DNA from: Aestuariivirga litoralis
GTDB taxonomy: Bacteria; Pseudomonadota; Alphaproteobacteria; Rhizobiales; Aestuariivirgaceae
Direction of reading: 5' to 3'
NCBI RefSeq assembly: GCF_015714715.1
Contig: NZ_WAHS01000002.1
Coordinates: 868,001 to 932,000, forward strand
Length of the DNA stretch: 64,000 nucleotides
The notes beneath the pieces are model-generated. The model did no database searches and was not told where the DNA came from. It saw nothing but the letters and a program-made list of their open reading frames with translations. Positions 25,712 to 33,154 of this stretch are shown here, piece by piece. Both the position numbers and the translations under genes were made by a program. How positions within the stretch are numbered: position 1 is the first letter of the stretch; each line of letters starts with the position of its first letter.

Positions 25712-26947
25712 ATGAACGTCATCAATGTGAATGAGGCCAGCAAGCGCAAACATGTGCCGCTTGAAACGGGAATTCCCGCTTCCCTGAAATTGAGCGATCT
25801 CACCGCCCGCGTCGCTGAAGTGGCAGCCATTGCCGCCGCGCATGCTGGTGCTGTCGACCGCGACGCGCGCTTCCCCATTGAAGCCATCACCGCCGCCAAG
25901 AAGAACCGCTTGCTGGGCGTGCTCGTTCCCACCGAATTTGGCGGCGATGGCGCTGAGATCCATGATGTCATGGATATGTGCTTCGCTTTGGGCCGTGCTT
26001 GCTCTGCCACTGCGATGATCATCGCCATGCATCATGTCAAAGTGGCCTGCATCACTCGCCATGGCCGCGGAACGGCCTGGATGGAAAACATGATGCGCGC
26101 GATCGCTGATGATCAGCTGCTCATGGGCTCCTCCACCACGGAAGGTAATAATGGCGGCAATGTCCGTTCATCCGCCGCTGCTGCCGAAGTGGCAGATGGC
26201 AAGTTCTCGCTGCTGCGCGATGCCTCGGTCATTTCCTATGGTGCCGAATGCGATGGCATCGTGACCACCGCGCGCCGCGCCATTGATGCCGCCAGTTCCG
26301 ACCAGGTGCTCGTTGTGCTGCGCAAGGCTGACTATGATCTCGAAATCACTCAGGGCTGGGAAGTGATGGGCATGCGCGGCACGCGCTCCACCGGCTTCAA
26401 GCTCAAGGCCGAAGGCCTTGCCGAACAGGTGCTGGTCGAAAGCTACGACAAGATCCACAAGGAATCGATGGTGCCTTACGCCCATCTCGTGTGGGGCTCG
26501 GCCTGGACCGGCATTTCCGCTTCCGCTGTGGACAAGGCGCAAGCTTTCCTGCGCAAGGTCGCCCGTTCCGCCAATGGCGTGATGCCTCCGGGTGCTGTTC
26601 ATTTCGGCAAGGCCAAGGCCACGTTGAATCGCGCCCGCGCATTGCTCACCTCGATGGGTGATTATTTCCACCGCATCAAGGACGACAAATCAGCCCTTGC
26701 TTCGCTTGAATTCCAAGCGGCCATTTCTTCGCTCAAGATCGAAGTATCCGATCTCGCGGTGGAAACCGTGCTCGCAACCCTGCGCGCCAATGGCCTGTCG
26801 GGTTACCGCAATGACGGTGAGTTCAGCGTCAGCCGCGAACTGCGCGACGTGCTGTCTTCGCCGCTGATGATCCACAATGACCGTATCGCCGCCAACATGG
26901 CCACCGCGAACTTGATGGCCGCCGTTCCAACCTCGCTCCGCGCTTAA
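25712..26947 (+). CDS. Acyl-CoA dehydrogenase-like flavoenzyme of the aminoacyl-carrier cluster
   Basis: About 411 residues with the acyl-CoA dehydrogenase fold: N-terminal helical domain, middle beta domain with the SSTTEGNNGGNVRS and WEVMGMRGTRSTGF stretches, and C-terminal helices. It is a distant member: the usual C-terminal catalytic glutamate loop is not obvious to me. Position immediately before the amino acid:carrier-protein ligase (17 bp) suggests that it oxidises a carrier-bound aminoacyl or acyl thioester, as the prolyl-carrier dehydrogenases of pyrrole pathways do; this is inference. Start alternatives are ATG 25688 (AGAGGA upstream) and ATG 25712 (GGAG upstream). Confidence 0.85.
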   Translation: MNVINVNEASKRKHVPLETGIPASLKLSDLTARVAEVAAIAAAHAGAVDRDARFPIEAITAAKKNRLLGVLVPTEFGGDGAEIHDVMDMCFALGRACSATAMIIAMHHVKVACITRHGRGTAWMENMMRAIADDQLLMGSSTTEGNNGGNVRSSAAAAEVADGKFSLLRDASVISYGAECDGIVTTARRAIDAASSDQVLVVLRKADYDLEITQGWEVMGMRGTRSTGFKLKAEGLAEQVLVESYDKIHKESMVPYAHLVWGSAWTGISASAVDKAQAFLRKVARSANGVMPPGAVHFGKAKATLNRARALLTSMGDYFHRIKDDKSALASLEFQAAISSLKIEVSDLAVETVLATLRANGLSGYRNDGEFSVSRELRDVLSSPLMIHNDRIAANMATANLMAAVPTSLRA

Positions 26948-26964
26948 AGAAAGAGACCCGTCAG

Positions 26965-27909
26965 ATGAACATGATTTCGATGAAAGAGTTCAAGCCCAAG
27001 GAAACCGTCAAGTCGGCCGATCCGCTGGATCCGCTGCGTGACGTGCTGTTCCATGAAACCGGCGTTGATGGCGTCTATGTCCGCACGGGTCTTTATGAAG
27101 GCCTGGTCGAACAGATGGCCGCGATGATCACGAGGCACCGCGAAGCCGGTTGCGAGATCATGCGCTTTCCGCCCGTATCCAGCCGCGCGATGATTGAAAA
27201 ATCCGGCTATCTGAAAAGTTTTCCCAATTTGCTCGGCTGCGTCTGCGGCCTGCATGGCTCGGAAGCTGAAGTGCTCGATGCTGTGAACCAGTGGGACAAG
27301 GGCAATGGCTCCTGGTCCGACAAGACCACAGCGTCTGACCTCGTACTGGCTCCTGCCGCCTGCTATCCGGTCTATCCGATTGCCGCCAAGCGCGGACCCC
27401 TGCCCAAGGGCGGCGTGACCTTTGACGTTCTGGCCGATTGCTTCCGCGCCGAGCCGTCGAAGCATCTCGACCGGTTCCAGTCGTTCCGCATGCGTGAATA
27501 TGTCTGCGTCGGCACTGCCGATGACGTGGCCGCTTTCCGCGACCGCTGGATGGAAAAGGCCCAAGGCATTGCGACCACGATGGGCCTGAAGTTCCGCGTG
27601 GATACGGCGTCTGATCCGTTCTTCGGCCGCGTTGGCGCCATCAAGGCGGTGAGCCAGGTGCAGCAGGCGTTGAAGTTCGAACTTCTGGTGCCGCTGCGTT
27701 CGGACGAAAGTCCGACCGCCTGCATGAGCTTCAACTATCACCGTGACCATTTCGGCACGACCTGGGACATCAAGGACGTGAACGGCGAACCGGCTCACAC
27801 CGGCTGCGTCGCCTTCGGCATGGACCGTCTGGCAGTTGCCATGTTCCACACCCACGGCACCGATACTGCCAAATGGCCGAAGAAAGTCCGCGAATTCCTG
27901 GCGATGTAA
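26965..27909 (+). CDS. Amino acid:[carrier protein] ligase, class II seryl-tRNA-synthetase-like
   Basis: A 314-residue homologue of the catalytic core of atypical SerRS without a tRNA-binding domain. The family activates a small amino acid (glycine or alanine in characterised rhizobial members) as adenylate and loads it on the phosphopantetheine arm of a carrier protein. Motif 2 is CFRAEPS...RMREYV (Arg161, Glu163) and motif 3 is GCVAFGMDRL (Arg288). C133, E178 and C281 fit the zinc-ligand set of the family. It follows the flavoenzyme by 17 bp and ends at a strong terminator; a carrier gene is close by, as in known examples. Confidence 0.9.
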   Translation: MNMISMKEFKPKETVKSADPLDPLRDVLFHETGVDGVYVRTGLYEGLVEQMAAMITRHREAGCEIMRFPPVSSRAMIEKSGYLKSFPNLLGCVCGLHGSEAEVLDAVNQWDKGNGSWSDKTTASDLVLAPAACYPVYPIAAKRGPLPKGGVTFDVLADCFRAEPSKHLDRFQSFRMREYVCVGTADDVAAFRDRWMEKAQGIATTMGLKFRVDTASDPFFGRVGAIKAVSQVQQALKFELLVPLRSDESPTACMSFNYHRDHFGTTWDIKDVNGEPAHTGCVAFGMDRLAVAMFHTHGTDTAKWPKKVREFLAM

Positions 27910-27932
27910 TTTCGCTAGAGATTAAATGCAAC

Positions 27933-27960
27933 AGGCCCGGAGCAATCCGGGCCTTTTTAT
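27933..27960 (+). terminator. Rho-independent terminator after the carrier-protein ligase
   Basis: AGGCCCGGA (27933-27941), loop GCAA, TCCGGGCCT (27946-27954): a perfect 9-bp stem running into TTTTTATTTT. It closes the dehydrogenase-ligase pair and sits in the gap to the convergent reductase gene. Confidence 0.93.
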
Positions 27961-27983
27961 TTTGATCTCGCAGATGAGGACTC

Positions 27984-28718
27984 TTAAGCCGTATTCCCGG
28001 CGTCCACCGTCATCACCGTGCCGGTAATATTCCGCCCGCCATCGCCCATCAGGAATTCCACCATGCGAGCAATATCGTCAGTCTCCGCCAACCGCCGCAA
28101 CGCCGAGCGCCCAGCAATCTTGGTCATGGCGGCTTCGTCCATGCCCTTGGTCAGCTCCGTCGCGATGAATCCCGGCGCCACGACATTCACCGTGATGCCC
28201 ATCTTTCCCACTTCGCGTGCCAGCGAGCGGGTGAAGCCCTCCAGTGCGGCCTTGGTTGCTCCGTACACTGACAAAGCATTGTAACCCGTCGATCCGATGA
28301 TCGAGCCCATATTGATGATGCGGCCTGCACCGTCAGACAGCATGTGCCGCACCAGATATTTGGTCAGCACGATCGGCGCTTCGACATTCACCCGCAGCAA
28401 TTCCGAAATCTGGCTTTCATACATCGTCGCCAGAACGCCTTCGGTGCCAATGCCCGCATTGTTGACGAGCCCATAAACCGGGCCCAGCTCCTTGCGCAAA
28501 TCGCGCAGGAAATTCGGAAAGGTCTCAATCGCCTTCACATCCAGCGCCCTGAAATGAATGGGGCCGGCCTTGTTCGCTTCCGCTTCCTTGATCGCCGCCG
28601 TCAGCACTTCGCTTTCCGAGCGCGCCACCGCAATCACCTGATAGCCGGCGTTCGAAAGCCGCTTCACGATGGCCAGGCCAATGCCGCGGCTTCCGCCGGT
28701 GACGAGAACATTACGCAA
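27984..28718 (-). CDS. Short-chain dehydrogenase/reductase, FabG-like
   Basis: A 244-residue classical SDR resembling 3-oxoacyl-ACP reductase. Seen: the NAD(P) site VLVTGGSRGIGLA, the NNAG motif in LVNNAGIG, the catalytic Ser in NMGSIIGS, YGATK for the Tyr-Lys pair and PGFIATELT after it. The start is probably TTG 28718 (M-R-N-V-L-V-T-G-G), overlapping the stop of the ligase gene by 8 bp; a TTG at 28754 is possible but adds atypical sequence. Being the third gene of carrier-ligase-reductase suggests a carrier-bound beta-keto or similar substrate. Confidence 0.88.
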   Translation of the reverse strand: MRNVLVTGGSRGIGLAIVKRLSNAGYQVIAVARSESEVLTAAIKEAEANKAGPIHFRALDVKAIETFPNFLRDLRKELGPVYGLVNNAGIGTEGVLATMYESQISELLRVNVEAPIVLTKYLVRHMLSDGAGRIINMGSIIGSTGYNALSVYGATKAALEGFTRSLAREVGKMGITVNVVAPGFIATELTKGMDEAAMTKIAGRSALRRLAETDDIARMVEFLMGDGGRNITGTVMTVDAGNTA

Positions 28719-30090
28719 GATGGCGCACCAATTTTCCGTTTGCTGAAACTTCAATCACCGGCACCAGCGAAATCAGCGCCGGCACCTTGTGCGCCGGCAG
28801 CTTGGCCCGCGCCGATGCCATGATGTCATTCTTGATATCGGGGATGTTCTCATAGCCATCGCTAAGCACCACGTCGGCCACAACAATCGCACCGGTGAAC
28901 GGGCTCTTGCGTGACTTGACGCGCGACATGCGCACGGCCGGATGCATGTTGAGCGCGGCTTCAACTTCTTCGGGGTGAACCTTCAATCCGCCCACATTGA
29001 TGATGCCGCCCTTGCGGCCCACGAAATAATAGCGTTGGCCACGCAGCTCCACCATGTCGCCGGTATCGACAAAACCTTCCGCGTCGAGAAGCACAGGGGC
29101 CGCTTCGCCCACATAGGTCAGCGCTGCACGCTGCGAGCGGATGAACAGCGTGCCATCCACCACTTTCATTTCCACATGGCCGGGCTTGCCGACTAACGAA
29201 GCCGGAAAACCTTCCAGCCCGTCATCTACCGCAAAGCCCACGCCTGCCTCTGTAGAGGCATAGGCATGCCCGATGGCAGCGTTGGGAATCGTTTTGCGCA
29301 AACTGTCGAGCACAGCCTGATCAGCAATCTCGCCAGACAAGCGCACATAATTGGGTTTGAACGCAGCCAGTGCGTCGCTCATCAGCGCCTTGCGCCAATG
29401 CGAAGGTGTGCCGGAAATATGGGTAACACCGGCGGCGCTCAGGCGCGCCAGATGATCCACCAGAGTCTCATGCGGTTCAGACAAAACCAAGCTGCCGCCG
29501 CCCACCAGAGCGCGCAGCAAAATCTGCAAACCGCCATAGCGCCGAATGTCATAGAATGTGGCCCAGACGGGATTGGCAGCCGTGCTGCCAGCAATCGCAC
29601 CCGTCAGTCCATCCAGCGTATGCGCCACGATCTTCGGGCGCCCGGTGGTGCCTGATGTCAGCATCAGCCATTTTGTATCTTGCGAAGCCATCGGCGGATT
29701 CTGGTGGGTGCCCGCAGGCAGCGGCCAGAACGGCTGCGCCACAACGCCAACCCCAAGCTCGCTCCACGGCAAAAGATCATCGGCAATGACGGCATCAATT
29801 TCGGCATCGGCCAGAATGGGCGCACGATGTTCCGCCAGCAGATCAGGCGGTGCGAGCAGAATGCGCGCCGCTGTGCCATCCAGCGCGATCAACGCGAGTG
29901 CCGCATCCAATTGGTGCGTCACCGCGATCATCACATTGCGGCCAGCAAAGCGCGTGAGTTCGCAGCCCGCAAGCGCCCCTTGCGCGGCTTCGGCCAGTGT
30001 TACTCTGCGGTGGCCATCAGCCAGCCAGCGTGTTTCAAGTCCATCGCCCAGTCTCTGGGCGAGCGGCTTGCGATCAGGCCGCAACGGCAT
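28711..30090 (-). CDS. Adenylate-forming acyl/aryl ligase (ANL family)
   Basis: A 459-residue AMP-dependent synthetase, shorter than most acyl-CoA synthetases because the N-terminal subdomain is compact. Core motifs: LTSGTTGRPKIVAHT (A3), YASTEAGVG (A5), DTGDMVEL (A7), GRKGGIINVGGLKVHPEEVE (A8) and the C-terminal lysine in SANGKLVR (A10). It overlaps the second carrier gene by 17 bp, so it probably loads that carrier with a carboxylic acid; the acid cannot be predicted. It overlaps the reductase downstream by 8 bp. Confidence 0.88.
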   Translation of the reverse strand: MPLRPDRKPLAQRLGDGLETRWLADGHRRVTLAEAAQGALAGCELTRFAGRNVMIAVTHQLDAALALIALDGTAARILLAPPDLLAEHRAPILADAEIDAVIADDLLPWSELGVGVVAQPFWPLPAGTHQNPPMASQDTKWLMLTSGTTGRPKIVAHTLDGLTGAIAGSTAANPVWATFYDIRRYGGLQILLRALVGGGSLVLSEPHETLVDHLARLSAAGVTHISGTPSHWRKALMSDALAAFKPNYVRLSGEIADQAVLDSLRKTIPNAAIGHAYASTEAGVGFAVDDGLEGFPASLVGKPGHVEMKVVDGTLFIRSQRAALTYVGEAAPVLLDAEGFVDTGDMVELRGQRYYFVGRKGGIINVGGLKVHPEEVEAALNMHPAVRMSRVKSRKSPFTGAIVVADVVLSDGYENIPDIKNDIMASARAKLPAHKVPALISLVPVIEVSANGKLVRHLA

Positions 30091-30322
30091 GCTCGTAAGA
30101 CTTGACGAAATCGCCAAGCGTCACCGGGAAATAGGCATCATCAGAAGCGGTGAACGGATCAATGCCCAGCTTGTCTTCCAGCCGTGCCACGAGAATGGCA
30201 AAGCACAAAGAATCGAGGCCGGAATCGAGCAGCACCAGATCGTCCGAAAGCGGCGCCAGCGTCTTGTGCTGGTCCTTGGCGATGTCGGCGATCAGCTGAT
30301 AAACTGTTAACTTTGTTGACAT
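30074..30322 (-). CDS. Acyl carrier protein (second of two)
   Basis: An 82-residue carrier protein with the attachment serine S38 in LLDSGLDSLCFAIL, the classical DSL motif, and helix-3 region DAYFPVTLGDFVKSYE. ATG 30322 is used; the longer frame to 30352 adds ten residues not typical of carriers. First gene of the coupled operon carrier-ligase-SDR, divergent from the GNAT-like gene with about 70 bp between starts. It differs clearly in sequence from the first carrier at 25099-25365, so the two probably serve different thioester substrates. Confidence 0.9.
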   Translation of the reverse strand: MSTKLTVYQLIADIAKDQHKTLAPLSDDLVLLDSGLDSLCFAILVARLEDKLGIDPFTASDDAYFPVTLGDFVKSYEHAVAA

Positions 30323-30395
30323 TTGTTGGAACCCTGTTGGTGGATTGGTCACCTCGGGAACCTATCGTTTAATCCTAAACACGAGGTAAGTTTTG

Positions 30396-31277
30396 ATGAG
30401 CGTTGCGGCGGCACCCGAGAGAAAAGTGCGGTGTCGGTTAATAGCCGAAGGTGATCTGGAAGCGGTGGCCGACCTGCTGGCCCGCGGCTTCGAGAAGCGC
30501 CCGCGCAGCTATTTCCTGAACGGCCTGTTGCGCCTCGCCGCGCGCGCGGTGCCTGAAGGCCTGCCGCGCTTTGGCTATATGCTGGAAGCCGAGGGTCGCG
30601 CCGTGGGTGCCGTGCTTCTGGCCTTCTATCAGCGGCCGGGCCTTGATGAGCCCCGCTGCAACATTGCCTCTTGGTATGTGGAGCCCGCGCACCGCATGCA
30701 CGCCGCCATGCTGTCTTCCATGGCGCTGAAGCAGAAGCAGGTGACCTATCTCAACGTCACTCCCGCCGCCAACACCTGGCCGATCCTCGAAGCGCAGGGT
30801 TACAAATGCTATTGCAAGGGCTTGATGCTGGCCTTCCCGGCGTTGTCGGGTTCTGCTGGCGTCAGCATTGAGCGCGTCACGCCAAATACTAAAGCCGTAG
30901 CGGGCCTGCCCGATCACGAAGTGCAGATGCTGAAAGAGCAACTCGCTTATGGCTGCGTCAGCCTCATCGCCCGCAAAGGCGGCGCGGCAATGCCTTTCGT
31001 CTTCCTGCCGTTCCGCATGCGCTCAGGCCGCGTGCCTCTGCCGCTGATGCAGCTGGTCTATTGCCGCAACGTTGATGAATTCGTGGCCTGCGCCGGCCCC
31101 TTGGGCCGTGCCTTGCTCAAGCACGGCAAAATTGGCGTGTTGGTCGATGCCGATGGAAAAATTCCCGGCCTGATGGGTGCCTTCACCGAAAAACGCGGCA
31201 AGAAATTCTACAAAGGCCCCGGCCACCCGCAGCATGGCGATTTGCTGGATACCGAGTTCACGCTGTTCGGGCCCTAA
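30396..31277 (+). CDS. GNAT-like acyltransferase of the carrier-protein cluster
   Basis: A 293-residue protein whose first half has a GNAT-type pattern: LIAEGDLEAVADLLARGF, a central beta strand with VGAVLLAFYQ, then VEPAHRMHAAMLSSMAL and NVTPAANTWPILEAQGYKCY, which is like the C-terminal half of GNAT folds. The second half (residues 150-293) is not recognisable. GAGGT 8 bases before ATG 30396 fixes the start. Divergent from the second carrier operon, it is a candidate for transferring a carrier-bound acyl or aminoacyl group to an amine or hydroxyl; no substrate is visible. Confidence 0.65.
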   Translation: MSVAAAPERKVRCRLIAEGDLEAVADLLARGFEKRPRSYFLNGLLRLAARAVPEGLPRFGYMLEAEGRAVGAVLLAFYQRPGLDEPRCNIASWYVEPAHRMHAAMLSSMALKQKQVTYLNVTPAANTWPILEAQGYKCYCKGLMLAFPALSGSAGVSIERVTPNTKAVAGLPDHEVQMLKEQLAYGCVSLIARKGGAAMPFVFLPFRMRSGRVPLPLMQLVYCRNVDEFVACAGPLGRALLKHGKIGVLVDADGKIPGLMGAFTEKRGKKFYKGPGHPQHGDLLDTEFTLFGP

Positions 31278-31278
31278 A

Positions 31279-32157
31279 TCAGCCCTTGTGCGCGAACTTC
31301 CAGTAAAGCTCCCGCGCCTTGGTATAAACGGGCCCGGGCTGCAGCTCGCGCTCATCGATCCGCGTGATCGGTGAAACCTTGGCGAAGTTGCCGCAGGTGA
31401 ACAGCTCGTCGGCATCCTGAAACGCCTTGTAGCGCAGCATGTCTTCCTTCACTTCATAACCCGCATCGCGCAGCAGCCCGATCATCCGTGAACACGTAAT
31501 GCCAGCGAGAAATGTGCCATTGGCCGCAGGTGTATAAACCACGCCATCCTTCACCATGAACACATTGGAATTCGCCGTCTCCGCCACATTCCCCAACATG
31601 TCGCGCAGCAGGCAATTGCTGAAGCCGCGTTGCTCCGCTTCGATAATGGCGCGTGCGTTATTGGGGTAGAGGCACCCCGCCTTGGCATCGACCGGTGCGT
31701 TCTCCGCGGTGGGCCGCCGGAAGGGCGACAGCGTGACGGATGCGCCGGTCGGCTTGGTCATCGGGGCTTCATGGATGCACAACGCCCAATTGGTGCTTTC
31801 CGGATCATAGCGCACGCCACCACCCGCCATGCCGGCCTCGGCCCAATACATCGGGCGGATATAGAGCTCAGGCTTCGTGCCAAATTTCGCAATGCCATCT
31901 GCCGCCAGATCCATCCACTGCTGATGCGGCACCTTGGCCTTGAGCTGGAAGTTCTCGGCCGAACGGTTCACCCGCGCCAGATGCAGGTCAAGATCGGGTG
32001 TGACCCCTTCAAACGCCCGCGCGCCGTCGAAAATGGTGGAGCCGAGCCAGGCCGCATGGCTGCGCACGCCGAGGATTTTCACATTGCCCTCCTGCCACTG
32101 GCCCTCGAAATAGGTCCAAGTCTTGGTGATGGCAGAGGCGTGATGTCCGTGGCTCAT
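31279..32157 (-). CDS. Class IV PLP aminotransferase, branched-chain amino acid type
   Basis: A 292-residue fold-type IV transaminase. The PLP-binding lysine is in DAKAGCLYPNN, and GFSNCLLRDMLGNVAETANSN (read across the E-x-N pair) and VYTPAANGTFLAGITCSRM match branched-chain aminotransferases (IlvE-like). It interconverts branched-chain amino acids and 2-oxo acids, or a similar substrate. The start at 32157 (MSHGHHASAITKTWTYF) is preceded by AGGA; the frame open to 32409 overlaps the divergent esterase and is not used. It ends 1 bp from the convergent GNAT-like gene. Involvement in the cluster is possible but not shown. Confidence 0.9.
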   Translation of the reverse strand: MSHGHHASAITKTWTYFEGQWQEGNVKILGVRSHAAWLGSTIFDGARAFEGVTPDLDLHLARVNRSAENFQLKAKVPHQQWMDLAADGIAKFGTKPELYIRPMYWAEAGMAGGGVRYDPESTNWALCIHEAPMTKPTGASVTLSPFRRPTAENAPVDAKAGCLYPNNARAIIEAEQRGFSNCLLRDMLGNVAETANSNVFMVKDGVVYTPAANGTFLAGITCSRMIGLLRDAGYEVKEDMLRYKAFQDADELFTCGNFAKVSPITRIDERELQPGPVYTKARELYWKFAHKG

Positions 32158-32236
32158 GATTTTGTCCTGTGCGAATGCTGCGCTAGCTTTGTCACGAATC
32201 AATTCCGAAAAGAACCCACGATGCTGCTGGACTGCC

Positions 32237-33154
32237 ATGCCTCTTGATCCCCGCGCCGCCCGCTTTCTGGAGATGATGGCGGTCGGCCGCGTGAAATCGC
32301 AGACCCGCGACATTGCTGATCGCCGCCTGGGCCTGCAGAAGCTCATGGCCTTCGCCAAGGCCGACCATATGTCGCCGCCGGGCACAGATTTGACTTTGAA
32401 TGACTCCATCCCGGCGCGTCTCTACGTGCCGGAAGGTGCGGAGAATCAAATCACGCCCGGCATCATCTTCTTCCACGGCGGCGGACTGGTTGCGGGCTCT
32501 ATTGATACCCATGACGTCATCGCCCGCGCGCTTTGTGCCTCTAGCAGCTGCCGGTTGATCTCAGTCGGCTATCGCTTGGCACCCGAGCATCCTTTTCCCG
32601 CTGCCCTTGACGATGCGATCGCCGCAGGCGGAGCAATTTGCACCAAAGCCGGAAATATTAATATCGATCCGAAACGAATAGCGTTGGTCGGTGAATCCGG
32701 GGGCGGTGCGCTGGCTTTGCTCAACGCCCATGAGCTGAAAGAGTTCACCTTTGCGCTGCTTTTTCTGATCTGTCCGGTGCTCGATTTCGCATCCGAATCA
32801 GATTCCAGGAGAGAATTTGCCGAGGGATATCTGATTGATAGGGTGGTGATCGAGGGCGATCTGGCGGATGTGCTGCAGGGCAGGGCTGAACGCACCGACC
32901 CTCGCGTGTCGCCGCTTCATTTAACCGGGCTGGAAAGGTTGCCGCCCACCATCATCCACACTGCGGAATACGATCCATTGCGCGATGAGGGTAATAGTCT
33001 CGCATCGAAACTATCAAACGCTGCTGTGAGGGTGACGCTCCATCAGCATGCAGGAATGCTGCATAATTTCCACGCGCTGGGCGGCATCATTCCACAGGGT
33101 CGCGAAGCCCTGCAGGCGATGGGTGAGGAAATCGGGAAAGCCTTGCGCGCCTAA
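32237..33154 (+). CDS. Alpha/beta hydrolase, hormone-sensitive-lipase (HSL) family esterase
   Basis: A 305-residue esterase. The oxyanion HGGG motif is in FFHGGGLVAGS, the nucleophile elbow in VGESGGGALALL, the acid in TAEYDPLRDEG and the histidine in HAGMLHNF: the complete triad of the HSL family. No signal peptide, so cytoplasmic. Start ATG 32237 (MPLDPRAARFLEMMA) is the family-like N-terminus. It is divergent from the aminotransferase and overlaps by 4 bp, tail to tail, with the acyl-CoA synthetase. Natural substrate unknown; short acyl esters are usual. Confidence 0.9.
   Translation: MPLDPRAARFLEMMAVGRVKSQTRDIADRRLGLQKLMAFAKADHMSPPGTDLTLNDSIPARLYVPEGAENQITPGIIFFHGGGLVAGSIDTHDVIARALCASSSCRLISVGYRLAPEHPFPAALDDAIAAGGAICTKAGNINIDPKRIALVGESGGGALALLNAHELKEFTFALLFLICPVLDFASESDSRREFAEGYLIDRVVIEGDLADVLQGRAERTDPRVSPLHLTGLERLPPTIIHTAEYDPLRDEGNSLASKLSNAAVRVTLHQHAGMLHNFHALGGIIPQGREALQAMGEEIGKALRA

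Noticed and set aside
27984-28754. TTG at 28754 as start of the FabG-like reductase
   Set aside because: It adds twelve residues before the Rossmann strand that are unlike family members; TTG 28718, overlapping the ligase stop, fits better.
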